Origin: an uncultured Christensenella sp.
GTDB taxonomy: Bacteria; Bacillota; Clostridia; Christensenellales; Borkfalkiaceae
Direction of reading: 5' to 3'
Length of the DNA stretch: 64,000 nucleotides
Assembly: GCA_910579705.1 (NCBI GenBank)
Contig: CAJTUI010000005.1
Span: 68,401 to 132,400, forward strand
Shown here: positions 1 to 9,268 of the stretch, piece by piece
How the letters are laid out: the number at the start of each line of letters is the position of its first letter
Position numbering within the stretch: position 1 is the stretch's first letter
Made by a program: the position numbers and the translations under genes
The notes under the pieces: model-generated
Database searches by the model: none
What the model saw: the letters and a program-made list of their open reading frames with translations, nothing else
Told to the model about the DNA's origin: nothing

Positions 1-42
1 TACTATAATTTTTTTACGCTCCTCGGGGCGAATACAATTGAA

Positions 43-175
43 TTACCGTCGGGGGTGCCCGCTTTAAAGCGGGCTGAGATTATACCCTTTGAATCGGCAA
101 CGTAATGGTTGAGCGATATGACAAAGAGAATTTTCGGCGTTCCCTGATTTTTTGTCACGGGAGCGTTTTATTTTT
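43..175 (+). promoter_or_regulatory. TPP riboswitch with terminator expression platform
   Basis: The aptamer runs from about 43 to 125. It has the GGGGTGCC and GCTGAGA signatures, an ACCC that pairs back with the GGGG, and a CAAC-GTAATG-GUUG hairpin matching the conserved P5 loop. GTC/GAC closes P1. A hairpin at 138-165 (CGTTCCC against GGGAGCG) followed by TTTTATTTTT is a terminator, so thiamine pyrophosphate should switch transcription off. The thiamine transporter gene downstream supports the call. The P4/P5 arm departs somewhat from consensus. Confidence 0.88.
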
Positions 176-199
176 AATTCGCGGCGGTATGGGAGGTTT

Positions 200-1417
200 A
201 TGTTTCACTATTCACTCTTATCGTCGTTTTTCGACCGCGTCGAACACGAAGACGGAAACAAGTACTACCTTTATAAGGAAGTATGGACGGATTACGCAAG
301 CGACCTGTTGTCGTCCGTATTTATGTATGCGGCTATCGTTCTGGCCGTAGCGCTTATCGGAATAGGTCTGTTTGTAAAGCTTAAAAAACGCGAAAGTTTT
401 CCCGCGTTTTTAAAGACCGCAACCACGGTTTCGCTCACCTTTGCTATAACTGTAATCGGGACTATGCTGTCGCTCGGCTTTGCTAAAATCTACGAAAAGG
501 GCTATACCGAAAACGCAGATATGCTGCTGGAGCTAGTTCCCCCGCTCGTCACGGGCAGCGTTACGGTCGCGGGAATTATCGCAAGCTATATCGCTGCCTT
601 CTGCTCCAAAAAAGCGTTCAAGGCCACTGTGATAACTTCCGTCTGCCTTATAGCGGCCTCGCTTACCGCAACGGTTATATGCCTCGTGGTTTACTACTCC
701 CGCGCGATTGCGGGCGACGGTTATTACGACTCCGACGTGTACGGCAGGCTAAATCAGGCGGCCCTGTACGGCTCCGCCGCGGGTATGGTAGTTCTCTCGG
801 TCGCGGCGGCGTTCGTTATCGACAGAAAAAACAACAGGGGTTTCGACAGCAAATGTATTGCCCTTGCGGGAATTTGCGTGGCGCTGTCGTTCGCGCTGTC
901 GTATATAAAACTGTTTTCTATGCCGCAGGGCGGCTCCGTAACGCTGGCCTCTATGCTGCCCGTAATGCTCTTCGCCTACATCTACGGCACGAAAAAAGGG
1001 CTGTTTGTCGGCCTTATTTACGGCCTCTTACAGGCTATGCAGGACCCGTACATTATCCACCCCGCGCAGTTCCTCTTAGACTATCCCGTTGCGTTCGCAA
1101 TGGTCGGCTTTGCGGGCGCGTTCTCGAATATAAAAAAGCTTGACAGACTGCCCCAGATTAAATTCGCGCTCGGCGCAGTGCTTTCGGGTTCGCTCCGCTT
1201 TCTCGCGCACGTGCTTTCGGGCGTGTTTGCGTTCGGCGCGTACGCTATGGACGCGGGCAACGACAATTTCTGGCTTTACAGCACGGCGTACAACGCCTAT
1301 ATTTTCATAGACGTGGTTATCGTAATCGCCGCGGGCGCGTTTATTTTCTCCTCCAAAAACTTCAACAGGCGGCTCGCGCTTTACAGCGCGGCGAAACAGT
1401 CCCCGCGCGAGGAATAA
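200..1417 (+). CDS. thiT: ThiT-type thiamine transporter S component with N-terminal membrane extension
   Basis: The C-terminal half (about residues 210-395) matches ThiT/YuaJ, the substrate-binding membrane subunit of an energy-coupling-factor transporter that takes up thiamine. The first 200 residues add about five hydrophobic helices and a charged N-terminus not found in ordinary ThiT (about 190 aa), so the 405-aa protein is twice the family length. The start at 200 is chosen because GGGAGG lies at 191-196; the earlier in-frame ATG at 152 falls inside the riboswitch terminator. No EcfA/EcfT genes are nearby, so it probably uses a shared module. Regulation by TPP is expected from the upstream riboswitch. 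Confidence 0.85.
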   Translation: MFHYSLLSSFFDRVEHEDGNKYYLYKEVWTDYASDLLSSVFMYAAIVLAVALIGIGLFVKLKKRESFPAFLKTATTVSLTFAITVIGTMLSLGFAKIYEKGYTENADMLLELVPPLVTGSVTVAGIIASYIAAFCSKKAFKATVITSVCLIAASLTATVICLVVYYSRAIAGDGYYDSDVYGRLNQAALYGSAAGMVVLSVAAAFVIDRKNNRGFDSKCIALAGICVALSFALSYIKLFSMPQGGSVTLASMLPVMLFAYIYGTKKGLFVGLIYGLLQAMQDPYIIHPAQFLLDYPVAFAMVGFAGAFSNIKKLDRLPQIKFALGAVLSGSLRFLAHVLSGVFAFGAYAMDAGNDNFWLYSTAYNAYIFIDVVIVIAAGAFIFSSKNFNRRLALYSAAKQSPREE

Positions 1418-1451
1418 CGCAATACGACAAGGGCGTTCTTTAATCAACCGC

Positions 1452-1480
1452 TTGTTTTTTCATTGACGTTATGATACAAT
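1452..1480 (+). promoter_or_regulatory. Sigma-A-type promoter for the DUF4874/DUF4832 lipoprotein
   Basis: TTGTTT at 1452-1457 and TACAAT at 1475-1480 are separated by 17 bp. The predicted start near 1487 leaves a leader of about 29 nt. Confidence 0.5.
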
Positions 1481-1515
1481 TTCCTTAATTTTGTAAAAAC
1501 ACAGGGATTGCATAT

Positions 1516-2910
1516 ATGAAAGTAAGATTAACAGCGATAATTTTATCGGTTTTTATCATAGCCGCGGTTTTTGCCGCGTGCGGTAAAACCGACGCGGGCG
1601 AAAAGCACGTTCAGGATTTGAATTACGAGGAAAGCACGGAGGAAATATCTAATCCCGACCAGGGATTTTACCGTCCCGTATATGTAAAAATCGACGAAAA
1701 CGGAGCGACGTACAATAAGAGCATAATAAATTCACAAACTCAGCTTTATCATTTGCGTTGCGATATAAGCGCGTTTTCGGCGGCGGTAAACAACACGGCG
1801 GACAAGCCGGTCACCGACGAGGCGCTGGAAGGGTTGGACGCGCTGCTTTTTTATCTTAAAGAAAACGACAAAAATGCGATAGTGAGGTTTGCTTACGATC
1901 CCGGTTATAACGGCAGCGCCGATAAGGAGCCGGCTCTCGAAGTAATGCTTGGGCACGTCGGGAGTATTTGTTCTGTGCTCAACCGCTACGTGAATACGGT
2001 CACCGCCATTGAAACGGGACTTATAGGCCCCTGGGGCGAAATGCATACGAGTGCGGCGGCAAATCCGGCGCATATAACACCGCTTGTAAACGCCTTTTTG
2101 ACCGTCGCTTCCGAAATACCCGTGTTGGTGCGGACGCCTGAAATGATCTACAATTATATTAACGTATCTGACGACGAGGTTGAAGAAATTTCAATATCGC
2201 CCGACGAAAAGGCTTACAGATTAGGCTTGTATAACGACGGATATCTGGGCTCCGAAAGTGATCTGGGAACTTACCGTGACAGAGAGCGCGATATAAATTT
2301 TTTAAGCGCCCAAAACGCACATTTGCCGTTCGGCGGCGAAGTTACCGTTCCCGACAGTCCGCTTCACAATATCGAAACGTGTCTACCCGAAATGAATAAA
2401 ATTCATTTAAGTTATCTGAATGCAGAGTGGGATAACAGAGTAATCAAAAAGTGGAAAAACAGCTTTTATACCGAAGCTTGCGGATTAGAAAAACAGTATT
2501 ACGGCAAAACCGCCTTTACTTACATACAGAACCGTTTGGGATACAGATTTGTATTGAAAAACTCGGTATTTACTTATTCGGCATCGTCTGATAAGCTGAA
2601 CGTCCGCCTCACGTTGCAAAACGCGGGATTTGGAAATCTGAACAGAAACAAGCGGGCAAAGCTGATATTTACCGACGATACCGGCGCGGCGGCGTTTATT
2701 GCGGATCTTGGAGAAATTGCCGTAAAGGACGAGCTCGAATTCAATGTGGAGCACGGTCTTGAAAGCGGAAAATACGACGTTTATCTGCGTATTTACGGGG
2801 AAGAGTTGCAAAGCGCGCCTCTGTACTGTGTGAAATTCGCAAACGACGGGTTGTGGGACGACGATCTCAAAGCCAATAAAATAGGCAGCTTGGAACGCAT
2901 TTCCGCTTAA
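1516..2910 (+). CDS. DUF4874/DUF4832-family lipoprotein
   Basis: This is a 464-aa exported lipoprotein. A hydrophobic signal (residues 4-20) ends in the lipobox FAAC, so Cys21 is the likely lipidated residue. The mature part begins with the ISNPDQGFYRP motif typical of DUF4874, followed by a (beta/alpha)-barrel-like region and a C-terminal beta-rich part like DUF4832. Such proteins are usually found near carbohydrate-active genes and are thought to act on surface glycans, but the activity is not established. It stands alone with its own promoter and terminator, and its Shine-Dalgarno is weak. Family call is good; function unknown. Confidence 0.75.
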   Translation: MKVRLTAIILSVFIIAAVFAACGKTDAGEKHVQDLNYEESTEEISNPDQGFYRPVYVKIDENGATYNKSIINSQTQLYHLRCDISAFSAAVNNTADKPVTDEALEGLDALLFYLKENDKNAIVRFAYDPGYNGSADKEPALEVMLGHVGSICSVLNRYVNTVTAIETGLIGPWGEMHTSAAANPAHITPLVNAFLTVASEIPVLVRTPEMIYNYINVSDDEVEEISISPDEKAYRLGLYNDGYLGSESDLGTYRDRERDINFLSAQNAHLPFGGEVTVPDSPLHNIETCLPEMNKIHLSYLNAEWDNRVIKKWKNSFYTEACGLEKQYYGKTAFTYIQNRLGYRFVLKNSVFTYSASSDKLNVRLTLQNAGFGNLNRNKRAKLIFTDDTGAAAFIADLGEIAVKDELEFNVEHGLESGKYDVYLRIYGEELQSAPLYCVKFANDGLWDDDLKANKIGSLERISA

Positions 2911-2935
2911 CGGTGGAATTAAATACATATTTAAA

Positions 2936-2967
2936 GGCTCTCGGGCAATTGTCCGAGAGCCTTTTGT
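2936..2967 (+). terminator. Rho-independent terminator
   Basis: GGCTCTCGG and CCGAGAGCC arms at 2936-2961 are followed by TTTTGTT. It ends the lipoprotein transcript and may also block the convergent rseP operon. Confidence 0.85.
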
Positions 2968-3014
2968 TATCGATTTGAACGATGGGAAGTTCGTTTACGG
3001 AACGCCCCCCCTTT

Positions 3015-4124
3015 TTATATGAACTGCAAAACGTCGACCAGCACCGCAAAACCTAGAATGAGGATAAACCCGACCGCGTGGATTACCGCCTCTATCTTCC
3101 TCGGCACGGGCTTTCGGAAAATCCATTCGATAAGACAGAAGATAACTTTACTTCCGTCCAACGCGGGAATGGGCAGTAGGTTAAACATTGCAAGGTTCAC
3201 GCCGATATACGCCGCGATTTCGAGGAAGTTCTGCACGCCCTGCGCGGCTATCTCCGAAGTCAGCATTATCGTCGTCACGGGTCCGCCCATAGACGACAGA
3301 CTGAGGTGGCCCGTCAACAGCTCGCCGAGGACTTTGAAAATTGTCCCCGCTATTTTGAACGAGTACATAAACGACCGCCCGAGCGTTTCGAAGAACCCGA
3401 AACGGTGGTTTTCCACGCCGACCGCCCAGTAACTCAGCCCGTCCGCGCCCTCGTAAGTGCCTATGCCGAGCGCGCGCCAGAGCTTGTTTGTCTGCTCGGA
3501 GTTTTCGAAGTCGCAATCGGCGCGCAGCATAATCTCGACCGTCTTCTTTTCCCCGCCGCGTATAATCTTCATTTCAACGGTATCGCCCTCGCGCTTGCCT
3601 TTTAGCGCGGACATCAGATCGGAAGTAAGATAAATGCCCGTCCCTTCAACCGAGGTTATAAGGTCGTCCGCGCAAAGACTGTACTGCGCGTACTTGTCTT
3701 CGGCGGGAGTTACCGCCGTGACCTTAAACAACATCTGCCCGAACGACAGCATCGCGATAATAATGAGCAAAACCGCGAGAACGTAGTTCATAAGCGGGCC
3801 GGAAATAAGTACGATTATGCGTTTCCAGGGCGCTTTCGAATTGAAACTTCCCTCGCTTTCCGCGCCGTTGTCCTCGCCTTCGAACGCGCAGAACCCGCCG
3901 AGCGGTAAAAGCCTTATCGAAAACGCCTCGCCCGTCTTTTTGGAGACGCGCCTGAAAAGTTTCGGCCCGAACCCGATAGCGAATTCGTTTATCTTGAATT
4001 TCAACGCTTTACCCGCGAGGTAATGACCGAACTCGTGCACGGTTATCATTGCCAGCAATATAAGTATCGCAAGCAAAACCGCAAATATGGTGCTCATTAC
4101 AGAAGAAACCGAAAGAAGTATCAT
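3015..4124 (-). CDS. rseP: RseP-type site-2 (M50) zinc metalloprotease
   Basis: This 369-aa intramembrane protease cuts membrane-anchored anti-sigma factors and signal-peptide remnants. The zinc motif HEFGH is at residues 30-34 in the first membrane helix. A PDZ-like region occupies about residues 120-200, and the LPIPALDG motif near residue 312 gives the third ligand. It is last in the rpsB-to-rseP block. Its ATG overlaps the dxr TAA by one base (TAATG), so translation is probably coupled; the internal ATG at residue 10 lacks a ribosome site. The order dxr-rseP is conserved across Firmicutes. A 7-base C run lies just past the stop codon. Confidence 0.93.
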   Translation of the reverse strand: MILLSVSSVMSTIFAVLLAILILLAMITVHEFGHYLAGKALKFKINEFAIGFGPKLFRRVSKKTGEAFSIRLLPLGGFCAFEGEDNGAESEGSFNSKAPWKRIIVLISGPLMNYVLAVLLIIIAMLSFGQMLFKVTAVTPAEDKYAQYSLCADDLITSVEGTGIYLTSDLMSALKGKREGDTVEMKIIRGGEKKTVEIMLRADCDFENSEQTNKLWRALGIGTYEGADGLSYWAVGVENHRFGFFETLGRSFMYSFKIAGTIFKVLGELLTGHLSLSSMGGPVTTIMLTSEIAAQGVQNFLEIAAYIGVNLAMFNLLPIPALDGSKVIFCLIEWIFRKPVPRKIEAVIHAVGFILILGFAVLVDVLQFI

Positions 4125-5218
4125 TACAACCTGTCAATAATTTTTTGCGCCCTGTCGCGCGCGGCGCGGTCCACTTCGCTTAAAAGCCCCAGCTCTACCG
4201 CGCAGGCGGGCGTAGCCTGCAAAACGCCGTCCAGTACGGCGGATATGTCCGTGAACGCTATCCGCCCCGAAAGAAACGCGGCCACCGCCACCTCGTCCGC
4301 GGCGTTCAGCGCGCAGGGCATAATCCCGCCCGCCTCCCCGCACTTCAACGCAAGGTCGAAACAGGGGTAGTCCGCGCGCGAAAGCGGCCTGAAATCGAGC
4401 GAGAACGCCTTACCGAAATCCATCGGCTCAACCGCCGCTGCCAGCCGCTCGGGATAGCTCAGCGCCAGCTGTATCGGCACAAGCATAGTCGGATAGCTCA
4501 TCTGCGCCAGCACAGAGCAGTCGGTAAACTCAACGAGCGAGTGTATAACGCTCTGCGGCTGGATTACCGTGCCGATATTCTCGTACGCCGTCCCGAAAAG
4601 CACGTGCGCCTCGATAACCTCGTAGCCCTTGTTGACGAGCGTTGCGCTGTCCACCGTAATTTTTCTGCCCATCTTCCAGGTCGGGTGCGCAAGCGCCTGC
4701 TCGGGCGTGACGTGTTTAAGCTCTTCGCGCGGCACGTCCCTGAACGCTCCGCCGCTGGCGGTTATTATAAGCCGCCGTATTTGTGCGGTTTTGTCGAAGT
4801 GCATACACTGCCACAGAGCGGAATGCTCGCTGTCCACGGGCAATATCTCCGCACCATTTGCGGCCGCGAGCCGCATTATCTCCGACCCGCCGCAAACCAG
4901 CGTTTCCTTGTTGGCGAGCGCAAGCGTCTTGCCCGCGCCGAGCGCCCTGACGCTGTATTCCAGCCCCGCGAACCCGCCCGCGGCGTTAAACACCAGATCG
5001 GCGGCGGAATAGTCCGCCGCACAGAGCGCCTTCTCCTTGTCCTCGCACGCGAGCGCGGAGAAGTCGGGCCCGAGTTCTTCGACCTGACGATTGAAAAGTT
5101 CGCGGTTGGAAGAGGCCGCAAGCGCGACGATTTTATATTCGTCGGGGTAGCGTTTTACAATTTCTATAACCTGTCTGCCTATGCTGCCCGTACTGCCGAT
5201 AAGAGATATTTTTTTCAT
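4124..5218 (-). CDS. dxr: 1-deoxy-D-xylulose 5-phosphate reductoisomerase
   Basis: Dxr makes 2-C-methylerythritol 4-phosphate with NADPH, the committed step of the MEP isoprenoid pathway. The 364 residues match family length. The NADPH loop GSTGSIG is at residues 8-14 and the metal-binding EVDSEHSA-type segment appears as PVDSEHSALWQ. It lies between cdsA and rseP. A bidirectional terminator separates it from cdsA, and TATAAT sits 5 nt before the ATG without a good -35 or Shine-Dalgarno, so a weak leaderless start is possible. Product identity is secure. Confidence 0.95.
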   Translation of the reverse strand: MKKISLIGSTGSIGRQVIEIVKRYPDEYKIVALAASSNRELFNRQVEELGPDFSALACEDKEKALCAADYSAADLVFNAAGGFAGLEYSVRALGAGKTLALANKETLVCGGSEIMRLAAANGAEILPVDSEHSALWQCMHFDKTAQIRRLIITASGGAFRDVPREELKHVTPEQALAHPTWKMGRKITVDSATLVNKGYEVIEAHVLFGTAYENIGTVIQPQSVIHSLVEFTDCSVLAQMSYPTMLVPIQLALSYPERLAAAVEPMDFGKAFSLDFRPLSRADYPCFDLALKCGEAGGIMPCALNAADEVAVAAFLSGRIAFTDISAVLDGVLQATPACAVELGLLSEVDRAARDRAQKIIDRL

Positions 5219-5274
5219 TTATTATTATACCCGATAATTTTCAATTAATGACTGTTTATAGAACTATATTATAA

Positions 5275-5298
5275 AAAGCTCCTTGCGGAGCTTTTTTT
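5275..5298 (-). terminator. Bidirectional terminator between cdsA and dxr
   Basis: AAAAAGCTCC-TTGC-GGAGCTTTTTTT gives T-runs on both strands. The cdsA stop codon lies at its edge. It would partly uncouple dxr-rseP from the upstream block. Confidence 0.75.
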
Positions 5299-6178
5299 AT
5301 ATTGCCAGTATGCCGAAACAAAGCAGGATAATTACGCCGCAGAAAAGCAGGCTGTCAAACCTGTCGAGAACTCCGCCGTGGCCGGGCAGGAGCTTGCCCG
5401 TGTCCTTTACGCCGCACTTGCGCTTTATCGCGCTTTCGAATAAATCGCCCGCCTGACCGAATATCGCGCCCAAAAGGCCTGTGAGCAGGAAAAATACCAC
5501 GGGCGGCAAGCCGGGCACGGAGATTTGCGGCGTGCCGATTACAAGGCTTAAACCGTAGTAGATATAGAACGCTGCGACCGCGGCGGCCATACCGCCGATA
5601 AGTCCGCCGATACCGCCGACTATCGTCTTGTTGGGGCTTATTTCGGGAGCCAGTTTATAGGGCAGCCATCTCTTGAAAATACTTCCTATGATATACGCCG
5701 CGCTGTCGGTTATCATTACTATGAAAAACATCAATAAAACGGCGGCCACCGAATAGCGGGGCAGGTGGTTTACGGCCGAAAGGGCGCAACACAGTATGCC
5801 GCAGTACGCCATTGTGAAAAGGCTTGAAAGGGTGCTGTTTTTATCGCTGCCGCCGCTGTGCGCCGCAAGCAGAACGCAGATTGCGATTACGTATACGACA
5901 ATGCAAATCGCCGCCGCAAGATAGCCGCTGCCCGTCGTTGCCTCCGTCAGCGCGAAGAGCGGGACTATTACCGCGCAGAACGCGACGGTTACCGTCCTCT
6001 GCGGGAACGAAACCACATTGAGCGCTTTTAAAAGTTCCAGACTTCCGATTACCGAAATCGCGCAGAAAAGCGCGTCGAAACCGAACGAACCCCAGCCGCC
6101 CGGCACAAGCCATTTCAGAGCGAGCAGACCGATGAGCACAAGAACGTACACCGCGCCCGTTATTATCCTTTTTTTCAT
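5297..6178 (-). CDS. cdsA: Phosphatidate cytidylyltransferase
   Basis: CdsA forms CDP-diacylglycerol from phosphatidate and CTP for phospholipid synthesis. The 293-aa protein has about eight membrane helices. Near the C-terminus is the family signature, reading KRKCGVKDTGKLLPGHGG followed by VLDR, with the metal-binding Asp residues. It follows uppS by 44 bp in the usual Firmicutes order. Confidence 0.95.
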   Translation of the reverse strand: MKKRIITGAVYVLVLIGLLALKWLVPGGWGSFGFDALFCAISVIGSLELLKALNVVSFPQRTVTVAFCAVIVPLFALTEATTGSGYLAAAICIVVYVIAICVLLAAHSGGSDKNSTLSSLFTMAYCGILCCALSAVNHLPRYSVAAVLLMFFIVMITDSAAYIIGSIFKRWLPYKLAPEISPNKTIVGGIGGLIGGMAAAVAAFYIYYGLSLVIGTPQISVPGLPPVVFFLLTGLLGAIFGQAGDLFESAIKRKCGVKDTGKLLPGHGGVLDRFDSLLFCGVIILLCFGILAI

Positions 6179-6222
6179 TGTAAACCTCTTTTTACCGCGC
6201 CATACGCGCGCGGGTTGTATAT

Positions 6223-6912
6223 TCAGATTTTACCGAAACGCCTGTCGCGCGCGGCATAATCGTTTAACGCCATATCGAACTGCCCGTCCGAAAAGTCGGG
6301 GAAGAGCGCGTCCGCAAAATACAGCTCGGCATAAGCCGCCTGATAGGTGAGAAAATTCGAAAGCCTTTTCTCGCCGCCAGTCCTTATAATCAGGTCGGGG
6401 TCGGGCAATCCCGCGGTATACAACAGCGAAGAAAAACTTTCCTCGTCTATCCGCTTACCGCCGTCCAACGCCGCGTTCACGGCGTTTATTATCTCGTTGC
6501 GGCTGCCGTAGTTAATCGCGAATATCAGCGTGAACTCCGCGCCGTCGGGGGAATTTTGCTCGCCCCCGCGCAATAGCTCGGCCACGTCCGCGGGGAGAGC
6601 GGACAAGTCGCCTATCACCCTGACTGCGGAATTGCTTTTATATAGCTTTTTTACGTTCGCGGTGAAATATTTCCTGAACAGCCCGAAAAGCCCGTCCAGC
6701 TCCTCCTGGGGGCGGCGGGAAAGGTTTTCGGTTGAGAGGGCGTAGACAGTGAGATATTTTATCCCGAGAGCCTTTGCGTGCTCCGCAAGCCCAATCATTC
6801 TGTTCATACCAGACTTGTGCCCGTAAGAACGCGGCATAAGCCTTTTCTTTGCCCACCTGCCGTTACCGTCCATTATAATCCCGACGTGCAGTGGCAACTT
6901 ATCATTTTCCAT
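6223..6912 (-). CDS. uppS: Isoprenyl (undecaprenyl) diphosphate synthase
   Basis: This cis-prenyltransferase extends farnesyl diphosphate to the C55 carrier lipid used for peptidoglycan. The catalytic segment is MDGNGRWAKKR with Asp15, and the C-terminal substrate-binding region has RTGGEKRLSNF and the closing RDRRFG. At 229 aa it has normal length. It sits 9 bp after frr and supplies the carrier lipid downstream of the MEP pathway enzyme encoded in the same block. Confidence 0.95.
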   Translation of the reverse strand: MENDKLPLHVGIIMDGNGRWAKKRLMPRSYGHKSGMNRMIGLAEHAKALGIKYLTVYALSTENLSRRPQEELDGLFGLFRKYFTANVKKLYKSNSAVRVIGDLSALPADVAELLRGGEQNSPDGAEFTLIFAINYGSRNEIINAVNAALDGGKRIDEESFSSLLYTAGLPDPDLIIRTGGEKRLSNFLTYQAAYAELYFADALFPDFSDGQFDMALNDYAARDRRFGKI

Positions 6913-6921
6913 AACTGCGAA

Positions 6922-7488
6922 TTAAACCGTCATTATCTCCTTCTCTTTGGCCGAAACTGCGGCGTCGATTTTGGCAATCGCGTCCGAAACGGACTTTTCC
7001 ACGTCCTTTTCACAGCCCGCGGCCTCGTCCTCTGAAAGAGTTTTGTCGTTTTTAAGCTTTTTAATACCGTCCATAGCGTCGCGACGGTTGTTGCGCGCGG
7101 CGACCTTGGCGTCCTCGCCCATCTTCCTTATCTGCTTGCAAAGTTCCTTTCTTCTCTCCTCCGTAAGCTCGGGGAAAACAAGCCTTATCGCTTTACCGTC
7201 GTTGGTGGGCGTGATGCCGATATTGGAAAGCTGAATGGCCTTTTCTATATTTTTGAGAATGGACGTATCCCAGGGCGCGATTACGAGGCACCTGCCTTCC
7301 TGAACGGAAACGCTGGCCGTCTGGGTTACGGGCGTTGCCACGCCGTAGTAGTCCACGGTCACCTTATCGAGAACGTGGGGGTTCGCGCGGCCCGCACGCA
7401 CCGCCGAGTATTCTTCTTTGAGTACGCTGATTGTTTTGGAAAGCTTGTCGTCCAGCACAAGGAGCAATTCTTCCGCCTGCTCTATCAT
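6922..7488 (-). CDS. frr: Ribosome recycling factor
   Basis: Frr splits post-termination ribosomes together with EF-G. The 188 residues match family length, with the conserved EYSAVRAGRANP segment near the N-terminus and a C-terminal three-helix-bundle half rich in Lys and Glu. GAGGTG precedes the ATG. The gene lies 11 bp after pyrH, the usual order. Confidence 0.95.
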   Translation of the reverse strand: MIEQAEELLLVLDDKLSKTISVLKEEYSAVRAGRANPHVLDKVTVDYYGVATPVTQTASVSVQEGRCLVIAPWDTSILKNIEKAIQLSNIGITPTNDGKAIRLVFPELTEERRKELCKQIRKMGEDAKVAARNNRRDAMDGIKKLKNDKTLSEDEAAGCEKDVEKSVSDAIAKIDAAVSAKEKEIMTV

Positions 7489-7499
7489 TTTACACCTCT

Positions 7500-8216
7500 T
7501 TAATTATTGTCTATAATAGTCCCCAGCTTTTCGCCGCACACGGCCTTGATAAGCGAGTCCTGCTCGTCAAGCCCGAACGCAAGCACGGGGATATTGTTTT
7601 CCATACACATAGTCGCGGCCGTGGCGTCCATAGCCTTGATACCGCTCTTTATTATATCGATATACTTAATGTGGTCGTACTTGCACGCGGCGGGGTTGAG
7701 CTTGGGGTCGCTGTCGTAAATGCCGTCAATGTTTTTCGCCATCATTAAAACGTCTGCCTGAATTTCGCAGGCGCGCTGCGCCGCCGCCGTGTCCGTGGAG
7801 CAGTACGGATTGCCCGTGCCGCAGGCCATAATGACAATCCTGCCCTTCTCGAAATGGTGCAAAGCCTTTCTCAGAATATACGGCTCCGCAACCGAAGTCA
7901 TAATAAGCGCGGTCTGAACTCGGGTGGGAATACCGCGCTGTTCGAGCGCGTCCATCATAGCAAGCGAGTTCATAACAGTAGCCAGCATACCCATATGGTC
8001 TGCGGTGGTGCGGTCCATCTGCTTGCCCTGCCTGCCGCGCCAGAAATTGCCCCCGCCTATGACGAGCGCGATTTCAACGCCCATTGCGTGAATTTTAGCA
8101 ATCTGCCCGACGACGCGCGAAATCACGTTTTCATCCAGACCGTGGCCCTGCTCGCCCGCAAGCGCCTCGCCCGAAAGTTTAATCAAAATTCTTTTATACT
8201 TAGGTTTGGTGTTCAT
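7500..8216 (-). CDS. pyrH: UMP kinase
   Basis: PyrH phosphorylates UMP to UDP with ATP and belongs to the amino-acid-kinase fold. The 238-aa protein shows the LKLSGE-type start (IKLSGEALAG), VIGGGNFWRG, the GNPYCSTDTAA loop and KNIDGIYDSDP. It lies between tsf and frr; the terminator after tsf suggests that pyrH-frr-uppS-cdsA can be transcribed separately. Confidence 0.95.
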   Translation of the reverse strand: MNTKPKYKRILIKLSGEALAGEQGHGLDENVISRVVGQIAKIHAMGVEIALVIGGGNFWRGRQGKQMDRTTADHMGMLATVMNSLAMMDALEQRGIPTRVQTALIMTSVAEPYILRKALHHFEKGRIVIMACGTGNPYCSTDTAAAQRACEIQADVLMMAKNIDGIYDSDPKLNPAACKYDHIKYIDIIKSGIKAMDATAATMCMENNIPVLAFGLDEQDSLIKAVCGEKLGTIIDNN

Positions 8217-8281
8217 AAGGCCTCCCTATCCCGTCAATTATAACAAATAAGATTTTAAAAATCAACCCTAAAACAAATAAT

Positions 8282-8314
8282 AACCCCGCAAAGTTTGAAA
8301 AACTTTGCGGGGTT
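8282..8314 (-). terminator. Terminator after tsf
   Basis: AACCCCGCAAAGTTT pairs with AAACTTTGCGGGGTT across a short loop. On the minus strand it is followed by the T-rich ATTATTTG. Confidence 0.8.
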
Positions 8315-8330
8315 AACGTAATTATTCAAA

Positions 8331-9233
8331 TTACTTTTTCATAGATTCGATTTGCTTTGCAACTTCGTCCTGTAAATTCTCGCTCTTCTTCTCGATACCT
8401 TCGCCCATCTCGAAACGTACAAACCTTGCGACGGTGAACTTCTTGCCGATAACGTCCTTGACTTTAAGGCTGTCGTCCTTTACGAACGCCTGATCCAAAA
8501 GACAGTTGTCCTGATAGTATTTACCAAGCTTGCCCGCAACGATTTTTTCGAGAATGCTTTCGGGCTTGTTTGCGTTCTTCGGGTCGCTCTGCATCTGGAC
8601 GAGCATAATCTTCTTCTCTTTCGCGATAACTTCCGCGGGAACTTCCGCCTCGGTCACATACGAAGGCTTAGCCGCCGCGATTTGAAGCGCAACGTCGTGA
8701 AGAGTGTCTTCCGCCCCTGCGGTGAACCCTGCCGCGTCGACCATAACGCCGACCTTGCCGCCCATATGGATATAGGTTTCGATTTTGCCGTTCGTTTCGT
8801 AAATCTCGAACCTGCGAATGGAAATCTTCTCTCCGATAACCGCGGTCTGGTTGGTGATGTAATCCTTAACCGTACCGTTGCCGAGCTTGCAGGCGTTGAG
8901 CGCCTCAACGTCCGCGGGCTTATTCTTCGCAACAACCTCGGCAACGCTATCCACAATCTCGTGGAACTTGTCGCCGCGGGAAACGAAGTCGCTCTCGCAA
9001 TTTATTTCGAGCAGAACGCCCACCCCGCACTCGGGACAAACATAAGCGCCTACCGCGCCTTCCGCCGCAATCCTGCCTTCCTTCTTGACAGCTTTTGCAA
9101 TGCCGCGCTCTCTCAAAAGCTCGGCCGCCTTTTCCATATCGCCGTCGGCGTCCGTAAGCGCCTTCTTGCACTCTAACATACCCGCGCCGCTCTTCTCGCG
9201 CAGCGTCATAACGTCTTTTGCCGTGAATGCCAT
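8331..9233 (-). CDS. tsf: Elongation factor Ts
   Basis: EF-Ts exchanges GDP for GTP on EF-Tu. The N-terminal UBA-like segment contains LREKSGAGMLECKKAL and DGDMEKAAELLRERG, followed by the dimerisation core. The 300-aa length is normal. TAAGGAGATTATT precedes the ATG. Two Cys residues in CPECGVG (about residues 69-75) form an unusual CxxC in a region that is Cys-free in most homologues. It is cotranscribed with rpsB. Confidence 0.95.
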   Translation of the reverse strand: MAFTAKDVMTLREKSGAGMLECKKALTDADGDMEKAAELLRERGIAKAVKKEGRIAAEGAVGAYVCPECGVGVLLEINCESDFVSRGDKFHEIVDSVAEVVAKNKPADVEALNACKLGNGTVKDYITNQTAVIGEKISIRRFEIYETNGKIETYIHMGGKVGVMVDAAGFTAGAEDTLHDVALQIAAAKPSYVTEAEVPAEVIAKEKKIMLVQMQSDPKNANKPESILEKIVAGKLGKYYQDNCLLDQAFVKDDSLKVKDVIGKKFTVARFVRFEMGEGIEKKSENLQDEVAKQIESMKK

Positions 9234-9268
9234 AATAATCTCCTTATATTATATTTTCAAGCGGGTAA

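Noticed and set aside
152..199. Upstream ATG for thiT
   Set aside because: Lies inside the riboswitch terminator stem; the ATG at 200 has GGGAGG.
3005..3011. Seven-C run after rseP as another phase-variation tract
   Set aside because: Short, outside the coding region and not in a promoter; expected by chance in this base composition.
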